Under the pieces are notes generated by a model. It worked only from the letters and a program-made list of their open reading frames with translations. It was not told the DNA's origin and did not search any database. A DNA stretch of 34,412 bases, from NCBI GenBank assembly GCA_964497245.1, contig CAZCCC010000012.1, positions 1 to 34,412 of the forward strand, given 5' to 3'. Positions 5,620 to 13,553 of this stretch are shown here, one piece after another. The DNA is from CAZCCC01 sp964497245. Lineage in GTDB: Bacteria; Patescibacteriota; Patescibacteriia; Buchananbacterales; UBA6539. Numbering within the stretch: position 1 is the stretch's first letter; the number at the start of each line of letters is the position of its first letter. The translations under genes were made by a program, and so were the position numbers.

Positions 5620-6438
5620 ATGCTAAATCCTTATATACCAAAATTAGTCAGAGTAAAAAAAATCAAACGGCAAACGCTTGATACCATGCTGTTTACTTTT
5701 GAATTTATTGAAAACAATGATAAAAATAATTTTTCTTTTATTCATGGGCAGTTTCTAATGGTTGGGCTGCTTGGAAAAGGGGAAGCGGCTTTTGACATCT
5801 GTTCTTCAGCTGTTGATTTTTTAACATTTGAACTTTCAATAAGAAAAGCCGGTTTTTTGACTCAGGAATTGCATAAACTTAAAATTGGAGATAAGGCTAC
5901 TGTCCGCGGGCCCTTTGGCAACGGTTTACCGCTTAAAAATTTTAAAGATAAAAGCCTGCTTTTAATCGGCGGTGGTTGCGGTTTTGTAACTGTCCGATCT
6001 TTTGTCATGGATTACCTTAAAGGCAGTCTTGGTGTAAAAAACTTAAATGTATTTTATGGTTGTGCAACTGAAGAAAATTTGCTGTTTAAAGATGAGTATC
6101 CAAAATGGCGGAAAAAAGTCGGTCTTGATATTGCCCTGTCCAATTCTTCAAAAAATTGGCAAGGAAAAAGAGGAATGATTACCGAACTTTTCAACAAAGG
6201 TCAGGATTTTACCGATACGGTTGCCTTAATTGTCGGTCCGCCGATAATGTATAAGTTTGTAATTGAAGAGCTTTTGAGTCGCGGAGCAGAAGAAAGTGAT
6301 ATTTATTTATCGCTTGAGCGCCGGATGTACTGCGGAATCGGCGTTTGTCAGCATTGTGCGATTGGGCCTTATTATGTCTGCAAGGATGGGCCAGTTTTTT
6401 CTTGGCAACAGCTTAAAAATATACCGAATGCGATATGA
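5620..6438 (+). CDS. hydG: NiFe sulfhydrogenase gamma subunit (FAD/NAD(P) reductase)
   Basis: HydG carries FAD and a 2Fe-2S centre and exchanges electrons with NAD(P)H. The N-terminal barrel (residues 1-100) includes FDICSSA at the flavin site and VRGPFGNGLP; the nucleotide-binding half begins LLIGGGCGFVTVRSF. Near the C-terminus, MYCGIGVCQHCAIGPYYVC provides the four cysteines of a 2Fe-2S cluster as in dihydroorotate dehydrogenase electron-transfer subunits. At 272 aa it is typical. It overlaps the next gene by 4 bp (ATGA). The position directly after hydB supports the hydrogenase assignment. Confidence 0.92.
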   Translation: MLNPYIPKLVRVKKIKRQTLDTMLFTFEFIENNDKNNFSFIHGQFLMVGLLGKGEAAFDICSSAVDFLTFELSIRKAGFLTQELHKLKIGDKATVRGPFGNGLPLKNFKDKSLLLIGGGCGFVTVRSFVMDYLKGSLGVKNLNVFYGCATEENLLFKDEYPKWRKKVGLDIALSNSSKNWQGKRGMITELFNKGQDFTDTVALIVGPPIMYKFVIEELLSRGAEESDIYLSLERRMYCGIGVCQHCAIGPYYVCKDGPVFSWQQLKNIPNAI

Positions 6439-7211
6439 TAAATATTTTTTTAGGATCAATTGTTATAATTTTTATTTACATGCTTTTTGGTTTCGTTTTT
6501 TCCTTGATATTAAAAAAGAATAGCATTGTTGATGTGATGTGGGGAATCGGTTTTATAGTTTTGAGCCTTTACAGCTTGTTTTTCTTTAGTGATTTTTCAG
6601 TAACTCAGTTATTAGTAACTTTTTTGGTTATAATTTGGGGATCAAGACTGTCAATTCATATTTTTACTCGTAATTTTAAAAAACCGGAAGATCCGCGTTA
6701 TCAAAAATGGCGGAAAGAATGGGGTAAGCACGTTGCAATAAGGAGTTTTTTTCAAATTTTTATGCTTCAAGGCATTTTACTTTTATTGATTGTTTCTCCT
6801 ATACTTTTTATTAATTCTTCAAAACAAGATAATAGTTTGTTTTTTTGGTTGGGGATTTTAATTTGGTTTTTTGGTTATTTTTTTGAAACAGTGGGGGATT
6901 ACCAGCTTAGGCAATTTATAAAGAAGCCTGAAAATAAAGGAAAGCTGATGACTTTTGGATTGTGGAAATATACGCGTCATCCCAATTATTTCGGTGAAAG
7001 CCTGATTTGGTGGGGTTTTTGGTTGATTTCTTTGACAACACCTTATGGTTTGTATCTTGTTTTCAGTCCCTTGATTATAACTTTTCTTTTACTTAGAGTT
7101 TCAGGAATTCCGCTTTTGGAGGAAAAATACAAAGGCCGGCCGGACTGGGAAGATTACAAGAAATCAACAAGCGCTTTCATACCGTGGTTTCCCAAAAAAG
7201 CCGGTTTATAG
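6435..7211 (+). CDS. DUF1295 / steroid 5-alpha-reductase-like membrane protein
   Basis: This is an integral membrane protein of 258 aa with about six to seven hydrophobic helices. The signature GLWKYTRHPNYFGESLIWWG (about residues 175-194) is that of the DUF1295 family, related to steroid 5-alpha reductases and isoprenylcysteine methyltransferases; the C-terminus has PLLEEKYKGRPDWEDYKKSTSAFIPW. The family probably acts on lipids, reducing or methylating them; the substrate is unknown. It is translationally coupled to hydG by a 4-bp overlap and followed after 3 bp by a conserved soluble protein, so it is part of the hydrogenase transcript, which may be fortuitous. Confidence 0.88.
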   Translation: MINIFLGSIVIIFIYMLFGFVFSLILKKNSIVDVMWGIGFIVLSLYSLFFFSDFSVTQLLVTFLVIIWGSRLSIHIFTRNFKKPEDPRYQKWRKEWGKHVAIRSFFQIFMLQGILLLLIVSPILFINSSKQDNSLFFWLGILIWFFGYFFETVGDYQLRQFIKKPENKGKLMTFGLWKYTRHPNYFGESLIWWGFWLISLTTPYGLYLVFSPLIITFLLLRVSGIPLLEEKYKGRPDWEDYKKSTSAFIPWFPKKAGL

Positions 7212-7214
7212 AAT

Positions 7215-7724
7215 ATGAAAAAAAAGATTGTAAGAGTGAATGATAAAATGCAAAAAAAATATCAATACGAATTAGTTGAACCGATTGGCAAAAATTTTGA
7301 TCAGGAATTCAGACCGGAGCTTACTCCGAAACAAATGCTTGAACTAGGAGTTTTTGGTGGCAAGTATATGACTGACTGTAAAAAGGAGTTTCCTTCAAAT
7401 TGGTTTAAAAAAGCTAGTTTTTGTTCCAAACGCCATGATCCAAAAATTAATTTTTTTGGCGTTAATGCCAGCCAGCCTTTATCGGTTTGGCGTAGAAAAG
7501 GTTGGATTTACAATGAAGATCCCCGAGGCTGGTTTCAATGGTATTGCCGCTATTATATGGGACGAAGAATTCCAAATGAGGACAAGAGGCAGGTTAAGCG
7601 CTGGAAAGCTTTTAAAAGACATTGGTTTGCTGTAAGAAATAATTGTCTTCAAAGCGATTTCGGTTGCCGGAGAAAGCAAAGGCAGGCATTAATGCACTGG
7701 GCTTATGATAGTCGAAAAATTTAA
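7215..7724 (+). CDS. Conserved hypothetical protein, Trp/Arg/Cys-rich, 169 aa
   Basis: This is a soluble basic protein with strongly patterned, conserved-looking blocks: PKQMLELGVFGGKYM, CKKEFPSNWF, NFFGVNASQPLSVWRRKGW, DPRGWFQWYCRYYMGRR and a C-terminal RQALMHWAYDSRKI. I recall close relatives as uncharacterised proteins in varied bacteria and fungi, but no function. The density of Trp, Arg and Tyr suggests a nucleic-acid- or cofactor-binding surface. It begins 3 bp after the DUF1295 gene, so the two are likely one functional pair. The start follows the spacing; no SD is present. Confidence 0.8.
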   Translation: MKKKIVRVNDKMQKKYQYELVEPIGKNFDQEFRPELTPKQMLELGVFGGKYMTDCKKEFPSNWFKKASFCSKRHDPKINFFGVNASQPLSVWRRKGWIYNEDPRGWFQWYCRYYMGRRIPNEDKRQVKRWKAFKRHWFAVRNNCLQSDFGCRRKQRQALMHWAYDSRKI

Positions 7725-7770
7725 TTATTAAATTATTTACCAACAGCTTCTATAAATTATAAATTTTTTT

Positions 7771-8478
7771 ATGCATATACCGGACGGATTTTTAAGCAAT
7801 CAAGTAAATTTAAGTTTTATTGCCGGAAGTATTTTTGTCGGTAGTTTTGCCTTAAAGAAAGTAAAAGATTCATTATTTTGTAAAACAAAAGTTTTTTCTG
7901 GACAATTGGCAACCAATGTCGGATTGAATATTGACCAAGGTCAGTTGAATTTCAGCTTGCAAGATCAGGCAAATAAAAAGATTCAAAAAATGGCATTAAT
8001 TGCCGCATTTATCTTTGCCGCCCAGATGATTAATTTTCCCGTCGGCAATGGAACTTCCGGACACTTGATCGGCGGAGTGCTGGCGTCAGTAATTTTGGGT
8101 CCTTGGGCCGGAATGTTGATGGTATCAGCGGTTTTGGCGGTTCAGGCTTTGGTGTTTGGAGACGGCGGCATTATTGTAATGGGCGCAAATATTTTCAATA
8201 TGGGTATTGTAGCTGCTGTTGGCGGCTATTATATCTATTTTTTTCTAAATAAACTGACTAAAAATAAATATTTGCCAATTTTTTTCGCCAGTTTTTTTTC
8301 AGTTCTTTTGGCGGCAATATCATGCTCAATTCAGTTAGCGTTAGCGGGAACAATTAAGTTAAGTTTGGTAATGCCAAATATGGTGTCAATACATATTCTA
8401 ATCGGACTGGGAGAAGCTTTAATCACTATTTTGGCAATAAAATTTTTATTTAAAGAATTATATGAACAGGAAAAATAA
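7771..8478 (+). CDS. nikM: Nickel/cobalt ECF transporter substrate-binding component (CbiM/NikM)
   Basis: The N-terminus MHIPDGFLS, with the metal-ligand His2, is diagnostic for CbiM/NikM, and FPVGNGTSGHLIGG (about residues 90-103) is the second conserved metal-site loop. Several hydrophobic helices follow. The mature protein captures Ni2+ or Co2+ at the membrane. The location within NiFe-hydrogenase genes and the absence of cobalamin genes favour nickel. A hydrophilic stretch near residues 30-70 is less typical. It overlaps the next gene, nikN, by 17 bp. The T and A components (CbiQ/CbiO-type) are not in the window. Confidence 0.9.
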   Translation: MHIPDGFLSNQVNLSFIAGSIFVGSFALKKVKDSLFCKTKVFSGQLATNVGLNIDQGQLNFSLQDQANKKIQKMALIAAFIFAAQMINFPVGNGTSGHLIGGVLASVILGPWAGMLMVSAVLAVQALVFGDGGIIVMGANIFNMGIVAAVGGYYIYFFLNKLTKNKYLPIFFASFFSVLLAAISCSIQLALAGTIKLSLVMPNMVSIHILIGLGEALITILAIKFLFKELYEQEK

Positions 8479-8752
8479 AATAATTTTAGCTATTATTTTG
8501 TTAATTGGCGGGGGTTTTTCAATTTTTGCCTCAAGTTTACCGGACGGATTGGAAAAAGTCGCAGAAGACAAAGGTTTTATTGAAAATGGTTATAATATTG
8601 TTTTCGGAATTATACCCGACTATACTGTTCCTAAAATTAGCTATGAATCTTTAGCCGTTAGTTTAGCCGGTGTTTTTGGAGTGCTTTTGACTTTTTTTAC
8701 AATTATGCTTTTAGGAAGAATAATAATAAAATTTTCCAAATATGAAAAATAG
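8462..8752 (+). CDS. nikN: PDGLE-domain nickel transport accessory protein (NikN/CbiN-like)
   Basis: This 96-aa protein has an N-terminal membrane helix, the family-defining SSLPDGLEKVAEDKGF motif (about residues 24-39), a short extracytoplasmic region and a C-terminal helix. CbiN/NikN-type proteins contact CbiM/NikM and activate metal uptake; in experimentally studied systems the M and N parts alone retain some transport. The start lies inside nikM (17-bp overlap) and the end overlaps the next gene by 11 bp, so the three are coupled. Confidence 0.9.
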   Translation: MNRKNKIILAIILLIGGGFSIFASSLPDGLEKVAEDKGFIENGYNIVFGIIPDYTVPKISYESLAVSLAGVFGVLLTFFTIMLLGRIIIKFSKYEK

Positions 8753-9143
8753 AGTATTATTTGTTTTCTTGTTTTCTTGCTTTTTTGTTTTTTTATTTTC
8801 CGGTTGTCAGGTTGAAGAAAATTATGTTACCGAGTATGGCTTCAGTGATAATCTATTAGCAAATTCTCGTATTCAATCAAAACCAAATGGAGTTTTTATT
8901 GAGGTTCCTTTTGTTGATTTTAGTTGTGAAACAGAAACTTTTAGGGCAGTATTAAACAGAAGCAAAATAAAAAGAGAATTTTCTTTAATAATAAGCGGCA
9001 CGGAAACAGAAGAAAGATGTAATAAGTTGTTTTTTGCTGAAATTTTGGGAGTTTCTCCCGGGAAATATTCCCTTAAAGTGATTTATGAAAAAACAGAAGA
9101 AGAGAGACTTGATGTTTTCTATGAAAAGTTTGAAATTAAATAA
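8742..9143 (+). CDS. Small lipoprotein, function unknown
   Basis: 133 aa. A short basic start and a 17-residue hydrophobic stretch end in the lipobox LFSGC (Cys about residue 22), so the protein should be exported and lipid-anchored. The remainder is beta-strand rich with two further Cys. It overlaps nikN by 11 bp. Some nickel ECF systems carry additional exported subunits (NikK/NikL), and its position is right for one, but I see no sequence signature linking it to those. Confidence 0.7.
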   Translation: MKNRVLFVFLFSCFFVFLFSGCQVEENYVTEYGFSDNLLANSRIQSKPNGVFIEVPFVDFSCETETFRAVLNRSKIKREFSLIISGTETEERCNKLFFAEILGVSPGKYSLKVIYEKTEEERLDVFYEKFEIK

Positions 9144-9209
9144 TAAATCAGATATGGCTATAATAGTTTGTAAATTCAAAGATGTTTCTAATTATTTTTT
9201 TAAAAATCT

Positions 9210-9839
9210 ATGAAAAAAATTTTATTGAAAAAAAAATCGCTGATCAAAATTTTATATTTATCATCACTTATTTTTTTAGTTGCAATTTTAACAGGGGGAT
9301 GTTTAAATGTAAAAAATATAGGTAAAAGCGGTTTACTTTTGGATATTGAAATTAACGATGAATGGCCGTGTAAAGAAGTACAGGATTATTGCTTTATCCG
9401 TCCCTGTGGTCCTGGACCTAACAATCGTAATACCTGTATTGAAGATCCGATTGTCCCCAGAATATGTCATTACACTTGTCAAACAGATGCTGAATGTCCG
9501 AAATATTTTACCTGCAGCGGAGAATTGGAATGTTTTTGGGGAAGTGCTATTCAAGAAAAAAAAATTTGCTTGCCTAATTTAAAAAATGATGCAGTTTTTA
9601 ATTCATATTATTCAAAATTGGAAAGCAATTGCAGAAACATGTTTAGAGATGCGGATATTGTTAATTGTTGTATTGAATCTGCAAAACAGATGCAGTCCGG
9701 AGAATTTTTATTAGCGCTTAATAAAAAGAATTCCTCGATTGGCGGTTTATTTTTGAGTGATAGCGGTTGCCAGAAAGGTTTTCAGTCCAACGCACTTACC
9801 TGTGATGGCAGTTATGTTTGGTGCCAGCCGGAAAATTAG
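9210..9839 (+). CDS. Cysteine-rich lipoprotein, 209 aa
   Basis: The lysine-rich N-terminus, hydrophobic core and ILTGGC lipobox (Cys about 31) mark an exported lipoprotein. The mature part has many cysteines in closely spaced groups, among them TDAECPKYFTC and ELECFWG, similar to disulfide-rich repeats in secreted surface proteins. No enzyme motif is visible. A TATAAT at 9159-9164 may serve as promoter. It lies between the nickel uptake genes and hypC; a link to the hydrogenase is not evident. A shadow reading frame inside it is not coding. Confidence 0.7.
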   Translation: MKKILLKKKSLIKILYLSSLIFLVAILTGGCLNVKNIGKSGLLLDIEINDEWPCKEVQDYCFIRPCGPGPNNRNTCIEDPIVPRICHYTCQTDAECPKYFTCSGELECFWGSAIQEKKICLPNLKNDAVFNSYYSKLESNCRNMFRDADIVNCCIESAKQMQSGEFLLALNKKNSSIGGLFLSDSGCQKGFQSNALTCDGSYVWCQPEN

Positions 9840-9896
9840 TAATTTAATAAAGCAGTCATTAAGATAAATCGTCTAATTTTAAGTTTAATAGTCAAT

Positions 9897-10088
9897 ATGT
9901 GTTTAACAGCGCCTGTTAAAATAAAAAAAACAAAAGGAATTGAAGCTGAAACGACCAACGGCAGAAAAATTAATACCTCAATAGCCGGCAAGGTAAAAGT
10001 CGGTGATTGGGTTTTGGCGAATGCAGATTTAGCAATAAAAAAAATTTCAGCAAAAGAAGCTAAAGAAATTAAAGGTTATTTAAAATAA
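9897..10088 (+). CDS. hypC: Hydrogenase maturation factor HypC
   Basis: HypC is a small OB-fold chaperone that, with HypD, carries the Fe(CN)2CO unit and delivers it to the large subunit. The start MCLTAPVKI has the essential Cys2, and KVGDWVLANADLAIKKIS is the conserved core. At 63 residues it is at the short end of the family (usually about 70-95), lacking most of the C-terminal helix. HypD, E and F are not in the window. No SD is visible. Confidence 0.9.
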   Translation: MCLTAPVKIKKTKGIEAETTNGRKINTSIAGKVKVGDWVLANADLAIKKISAKEAKEIKGYLK

Positions 10089-10219
10089 AAAATTGTTGAA
10101 TTATTTTTGTTTGGGAACAAATTTGTCAGATGAAAACAGCAAGTAGTGGCAAATGGTGATAATTTTTTCAGGAATGAAATAAATTGTGGTGGGATTATTT
10201 TTTTATTGTCTTGTGTTAT

Positions 10220-10250
10220 TAAAAAAACACTGGCTTTTTATCTGCCAGTG
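10220..10250 (-). terminator. Rho-independent terminator of the minus-strand gene
   Basis: On the minus strand CACTGGC (10250-10244) pairs with GCCAGTG (10234-10228), followed by seven T. Confidence 0.88.
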
Positions 10251-10259
10251 ATGGTATTG

Positions 10260-10667
10260 CTATAAAAGTAGTCGGACCCGCGGTATTTTAGGTTCGCGAG
10301 TAAGACTGATAGTTGGTGGATTTGTTCCTTTTTGTCTATATGATTCAAGAATAGAACCATATAATTCAAGCAATCTTAATGCTCTAATCATTCTTTCTTT
10401 AAGCTCAGGGTTAAATTTAAATTCTGGGCGAGTATCTTTCTTTTCACCAAAGTATTGACATCTGCTAGGCGAACCTTCACAGACAATTTTTCCGTCTTTT
10501 TCTAATGGTCTAAGATGACGAAAATTACTTATTAGTTCTGTCAGGCCAAATTCTAAAGTATGTCCGTCAGGAGTTTGGTCTAAAAGATCAAACAAAAGTA
10601 CACAATTTGTATAAGGAACGTCTCTGCCACATTTGTCACATAAGCGAGGTGCAATTTCATTTTCCAT
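10260..10667 (-). CDS. Hypothetical protein with Cys pairs, 135 aa
   Basis: No family is recognised. Near the N-terminus LCDKCGRDVPYTNC and later CEGSPSRC suggest a metal-binding knuckle, followed by a mostly helical, charged C-terminus. I placed the start at 10667, where AAAGGA precedes the ATG at proper spacing; an upstream in-frame ATG (10772) would add 35 residues read from promoter sequence. It is alone on the minus strand within the hydrogenase region, with its own promoter-like TTGACA, SD and terminator, so it is probably an inserted cassette unrelated to hydrogenase. Confidence 0.65.
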   Translation of the reverse strand: MENEIAPRLCDKCGRDVPYTNCVLLFDLLDQTPDGHTLEFGLTELISNFRHLRPLEKDGKIVCEGSPSRCQYFGEKKDTRPEFKFNPELKERMIRALRLLELYGSILESYRQKGTNPPTISLTREPKIPRVRLLL

Positions 10668-10748
10668 AATCAAATCCTTTATTTTAATGGAAAGAGCTAA
10701 TGTAAAATATGTAAGTTGTAGAAATATCTTGCCTTTTCTTATTGGGTT

Positions 10749-10754
10749 TGTCAA
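10749..10754 (-). promoter_or_regulatory. Candidate -35 box of the minus-strand Cys-pair gene
   Basis: TTGACA on the minus strand, about 82 bp before the chosen start. The -10 partner is weak (AAGATA-like after about 18 nt). Confidence 0.35.
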
Positions 10755-10797
10755 GTGGTGTAACAGGGGCATTCTTAACCAGATGGAGCAAGGACTT

Positions 10798-10827
10798 TTG
10801 ATTTTTCAGCTTGTTTAAGCTTATAAA
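10798..10827 (+). promoter_or_regulatory. Promoter for the EamA-DUF6390-hydD operon
   Basis: TTGATT (10798-10803), an 18-nt spacer and TATAAA (10822-10827), 32 bp before the EamA ATG. Confidence 0.5.
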
Positions 10828-10858
10828 TAAACATATTAATTAATAAATTATTAAAAAT

Positions 10859-11782
10859 ATGAAAAAAGGAATTTATTTAGTTTTAATTACAGCAGTAATT
10901 TCCGGCTTTGCCAATTTTTTCAATAAATTTGGAATGCAGGCATTGGGTAAAGATGCTTTTCAGTATACAACATTAAAAAATGTGGCTGTTGCCTTGTTTT
11001 TATCTATGGCTATTTTAACGCCCCTGCTTTTACCTAAGCTCAGAATCTTAAAAAGCAAAGACTGGCAAAGGCTAGTGCTTATAGGTTTGGTGGGCGGAAG
11101 TATTCCTTTTCTTTTATTTTTTAAAGGATTAAGTATAACCTCTTCGGTTTCCGCATCATTTATCCATAAAACTTTATTTATTTGGGTGGCAATTTTAGCA
11201 TGGCCGATTTTAAAAGAAAAGCTTACCAAGTTGCAATTTTTAGCTTTAGGCATATTGCTTTTTGGCAATGTAGTTTTTGAAGGCTTTAAAGGAATAAGCT
11301 GGGGAGTAGCTGAAACAATGATATTAATTGCAACTTTGATGTGGGCTGTTGAAAATGTAATTGCAAAAATCAGTTTGAAAAATATGGATTCAATAATTTT
11401 GGCATGGGGCCGGATGTTTTTCGGCGGGATAATTTTGATTGGCTTTTTGGTTGCAACCAATAATATTTCGGGAGTATTAAGCATGAATTTTAATCAATTT
11501 GGCTGGCTTCTTTTGGTTTCAATATTTTTAACCGGCTACGTCATTACTTGGTATTCGGCTTTGAAACGCCTGCCTGCTACGACAACCGCTTCTTTTTTGG
11601 TGTTAGCTTCGCCAATTACAGCTTTTTTAAATTCGGCGTTTGTGAGTCATAAAATGACTAGTCAGTATATTTGGGGAGCAGTGATAATTTTAGGCGCGGT
11701 ATTATTGTTTGCCGTTGCCAATAAGAGTTTTTTTTCATTGCGAGGAGTAGCTAAAAAAAGCGGCGAAACAACGGTAATATAA
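10859..11782 (+). CDS. EamA/DMT-family transporter
   Basis: This 307-aa protein has ten hydrophobic helices arranged as two homologous halves, the architecture of drug/metabolite transporters (EamA repeats). The first half begins AVISGFANFFNKFGMQALG and the second begins near ETMILIATLMWAVENVIAK, both typical for the family. Substrates in this superfamily include amino acids and metabolites and cannot be deduced. It stands first in an operon: 3 bp separate it from the DUF6390-like gene, which overlaps hydD. Co-transcription with hydrogenase structural genes is therefore likely, whether or not it is related in function. Confidence 0.88.
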   Translation: MKKGIYLVLITAVISGFANFFNKFGMQALGKDAFQYTTLKNVAVALFLSMAILTPLLLPKLRILKSKDWQRLVLIGLVGGSIPFLLFFKGLSITSSVSASFIHKTLFIWVAILAWPILKEKLTKLQFLALGILLFGNVVFEGFKGISWGVAETMILIATLMWAVENVIAKISLKNMDSIILAWGRMFFGGIILIGFLVATNNISGVLSMNFNQFGWLLLVSIFLTGYVITWYSALKRLPATTTASFLVLASPITAFLNSAFVSHKMTSQYIWGAVIILGAVLLFAVANKSFFSLRGVAKKSGETTVI

Positions 11783-11785
11783 AAT

Positions 11786-12565
11786 ATGAATTTTAATCAA
11801 CAACTTAATGGATCCTTACTTGCCGCGCGCTACGCTTATATGCCCAACAAACTTCGGTATTGCGGCGGTGATTCAAATTCTGAATTGTTTGAATACGCGG
11901 CATCAGATCAAAGTGATAAAGGGTTGCAAGAAATGCTTAAAGAATTTGAAACCATGTTTCCCTACCTTCATCTGATTGCCGAAGCTAACCAAATTGCAGA
12001 CCCTTTTAATTATAAGGTAGTTGAAGCTTATTGGATTGGCAATAATTTGCTTGAAAATGTGAATATGAAGAATTTTTACTACTATATGGTTGATGAACAG
12101 AAATTAAAAAAGAAATTCAAATCGGCAGTTTTGGAAAAAGTTTTCGGTAAGATTCCGCTTGGCGCAAAACCCCACCACAGTTTTCATGTATTTAATATTC
12201 CAAAAAGAACCGGCCATTATCCGGTAGAGCATAGTTTAAAGACAATGGATGAGTGCAGGGTTGGTTGGGGAAAAATTTTAAATTTTAAATTCCAAGAAAA
12301 TTTTAAATTCCAAATGACAAAAAATATAACAATTAAATATCAGCCGTTAGTTTTAGAGGGAGATAAGCTAGAACTTGGTGGAGTAATAGAAAAAGAGGTG
12401 CTTTGTGAAATTAATGACAAGACATTTATTAAAGAGCCGAAAGTCGGCGACTGGGTGTCATTGCACTGGGGCTGGGTTTGTGATTTTTTAACTGAACATC
12501 AGGTTAAAAATCTTGAAAAATGGACAAAATATAATTTAGAATTATTGAATTTAAATTATGTCTAA
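11786..12565 (+). CDS. DUF6390-like hydrogenase-associated protein with HypC-like C-terminus
   Basis: 259 aa, soluble. The N-terminal block LLAARYAYMPNKLRYCGG and the following helix-rich region with VVEAYWIGNNLL match what I remember of DUF6390 proteins found beside NiFe hydrogenase genes; the DUF number is from memory. The last 50 residues (EPKVGDWVSLHWGWVCDFLTEHQ) resemble the HypC OB-fold core VGDxVLxHxG, so it may be a large-subunit chaperone. It overlaps hydD by 8 bp. An odd direct repeat around residues 165-176 (NFKFQ twice) looks like a simple-sequence insertion that kept the frame. Confidence 0.7.
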   Translation: MNFNQQLNGSLLAARYAYMPNKLRYCGGDSNSELFEYAASDQSDKGLQEMLKEFETMFPYLHLIAEANQIADPFNYKVVEAYWIGNNLLENVNMKNFYYYMVDEQKLKKKFKSAVLEKVFGKIPLGAKPHHSFHVFNIPKRTGHYPVEHSLKTMDECRVGWGKILNFKFQENFKFQMTKNITIKYQPLVLEGDKLELGGVIEKEVLCEINDKTFIKEPKVGDWVSLHWGWVCDFLTEHQVKNLEKWTKYNLELLNLNYV

Positions 12566-13400
12566 AAAAGAAAAAAAACCAAAAATTGCCATTGTCGGCC
12601 TTACTTGCTGTGAAGGCTGTGAGTTTGCGGTTTTGGATTTGCATGAAAAATTTTTGGAATTGGCAAATTATTTAGATATAGCCGAATTTAGAATGATAAA
12701 GGATGACCCGCCAAAAACCGGACCTTATGATATTTGTTTTGTTGAAGGCTCGGTTGTTACCAAAAAAAATGAAAAAACTCTTAAAGAATTGCGCCGTGTA
12801 TCTAAAAAGCTGATTGTTTTGGGAAATTGCGCCCATACCGGCGGGGTTCATCGGATGAAAAATTGGATTGGCAGAATAAAGGCTTTGGGCGAAGTTTATG
12901 ACAAACCAAGGAAAATAGACAATCCGCCGATTTTGCCGATTTCTGATATTGTAAAAATTGATTTTGTAATACCCGGTTGTCCGGTAAGTGCAGAAGAATT
13001 TTTAATGGTTATAAAACAGATTTTAGCCGGCAGTAATCTGCAAATTCCTCAAAATCCGGTTTGTTATGAATGCCAGATTAAAGGCTATAAGTGCTTGCTT
13101 CAGAAAGGTGAACTTTGTTGCGGTCCGGTAACTTTGGGCGGCTGCGGGGCAGTATGTCTTAAAGCCGGTCAGCCTTGTTGGGGTTGCCGCGGCCTGATTG
13201 AAGAGCCTGATGTTGAAAAATTTGTTAAAAATTGTTTTTTGAACAACCATCCGATTGGTGAAATTACCAGAGTGCTGGAAATTTTTGGAATCAAAGATGA
13301 CTGGGCTGAGCAGGCTTTTAAGGAATGGAAAATAAAACAAACGCCGAAAGATTTGGCAGTGGTTAAGCCGGGTAAATTAATGAAAAATAAAGGTTATTAA
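12558..13400 (+). CDS. hydD: NiFe sulfhydrogenase delta (small) subunit
   Basis: The small subunit holds the iron-sulfur clusters that relay electrons from the NiFe site. CCEGCEFAVLD (Cys17/18/21) provides the first ligands of the proximal cluster, LGNCAHTGG the next and PGCPVSAEEF another. A Cys-rich C-terminal part (CYECQ, CLLQKGELCCG, GGCGAVC, CWGCRG) should bind the medial and distal clusters. At 280 aa it matches group 3b small subunits. It has no Tat signal, so it is cytoplasmic. The stop codon coincides with the first bases of intergenic repeat copy 2, which separates it from hydA. Confidence 0.93.
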   Translation: MSKKEKKPKIAIVGLTCCEGCEFAVLDLHEKFLELANYLDIAEFRMIKDDPPKTGPYDICFVEGSVVTKKNEKTLKELRRVSKKLIVLGNCAHTGGVHRMKNWIGRIKALGEVYDKPRKIDNPPILPISDIVKIDFVIPGCPVSAEEFLMVIKQILAGSNLQIPQNPVCYECQIKGYKCLLQKGELCCGPVTLGGCGAVCLKAGQPCWGCRGLIEEPDVEKFVKNCFLNNHPIGEITRVLEIFGIKDDWAEQAFKEWKIKQTPKDLAVVKPGKLMKNKGY

Positions 13401-13553
13401 CCCTTTTTGGCTCCTCGGCTCGGTCCAGCACCTATTATACTGTTTGCAATTAAACCAAAAAACCTATTTAATTTTTTAAAATTATTTAACGCTTTTATTC
13501 ATTGATAGGTAAAATAGGTGCTGGACACTCGCTCTACGTCGCCAATAAAAAAA
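13395..13553 (+). repeat. Intergenic repeat element, copy 2, between hydD and hydA
   Basis: Same orientation as copy 1 and mostly identical. The inverted arms are TCCAGCACCTATTATAC (13424-13440) and its near-complement at 13509-13525. Relative to copy 1, the outer pair of the stem changed from C-G to T-A on both sides at once, which preserves pairing. It begins at the hydD stop codon, and its right end runs into a 20-codon frame. Confidence 0.85.

Noticed and set aside
6436..6438. Recoded TGA (Gly), as in Gracilibacteria
   Set aside because: TGA ends hydG and hisI at family-typical lengths and at ATGA overlaps, so it is used as an ordinary stop.
9210..9839. Cys-rich protein as a metallothionein or nickel store
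   Set aside because: It has a lipoprotein signal, and the Cys spacing fits disulfide-rich exported proteins better; no CxC or His-rich metal-binding pattern.
10960..11484. 174-aa minus-strand reading frame
   Set aside because: It lies fully inside the EamA transporter, which has clear membrane architecture; the opposite frame is Lys/Ile/Pro-rich with no motif.
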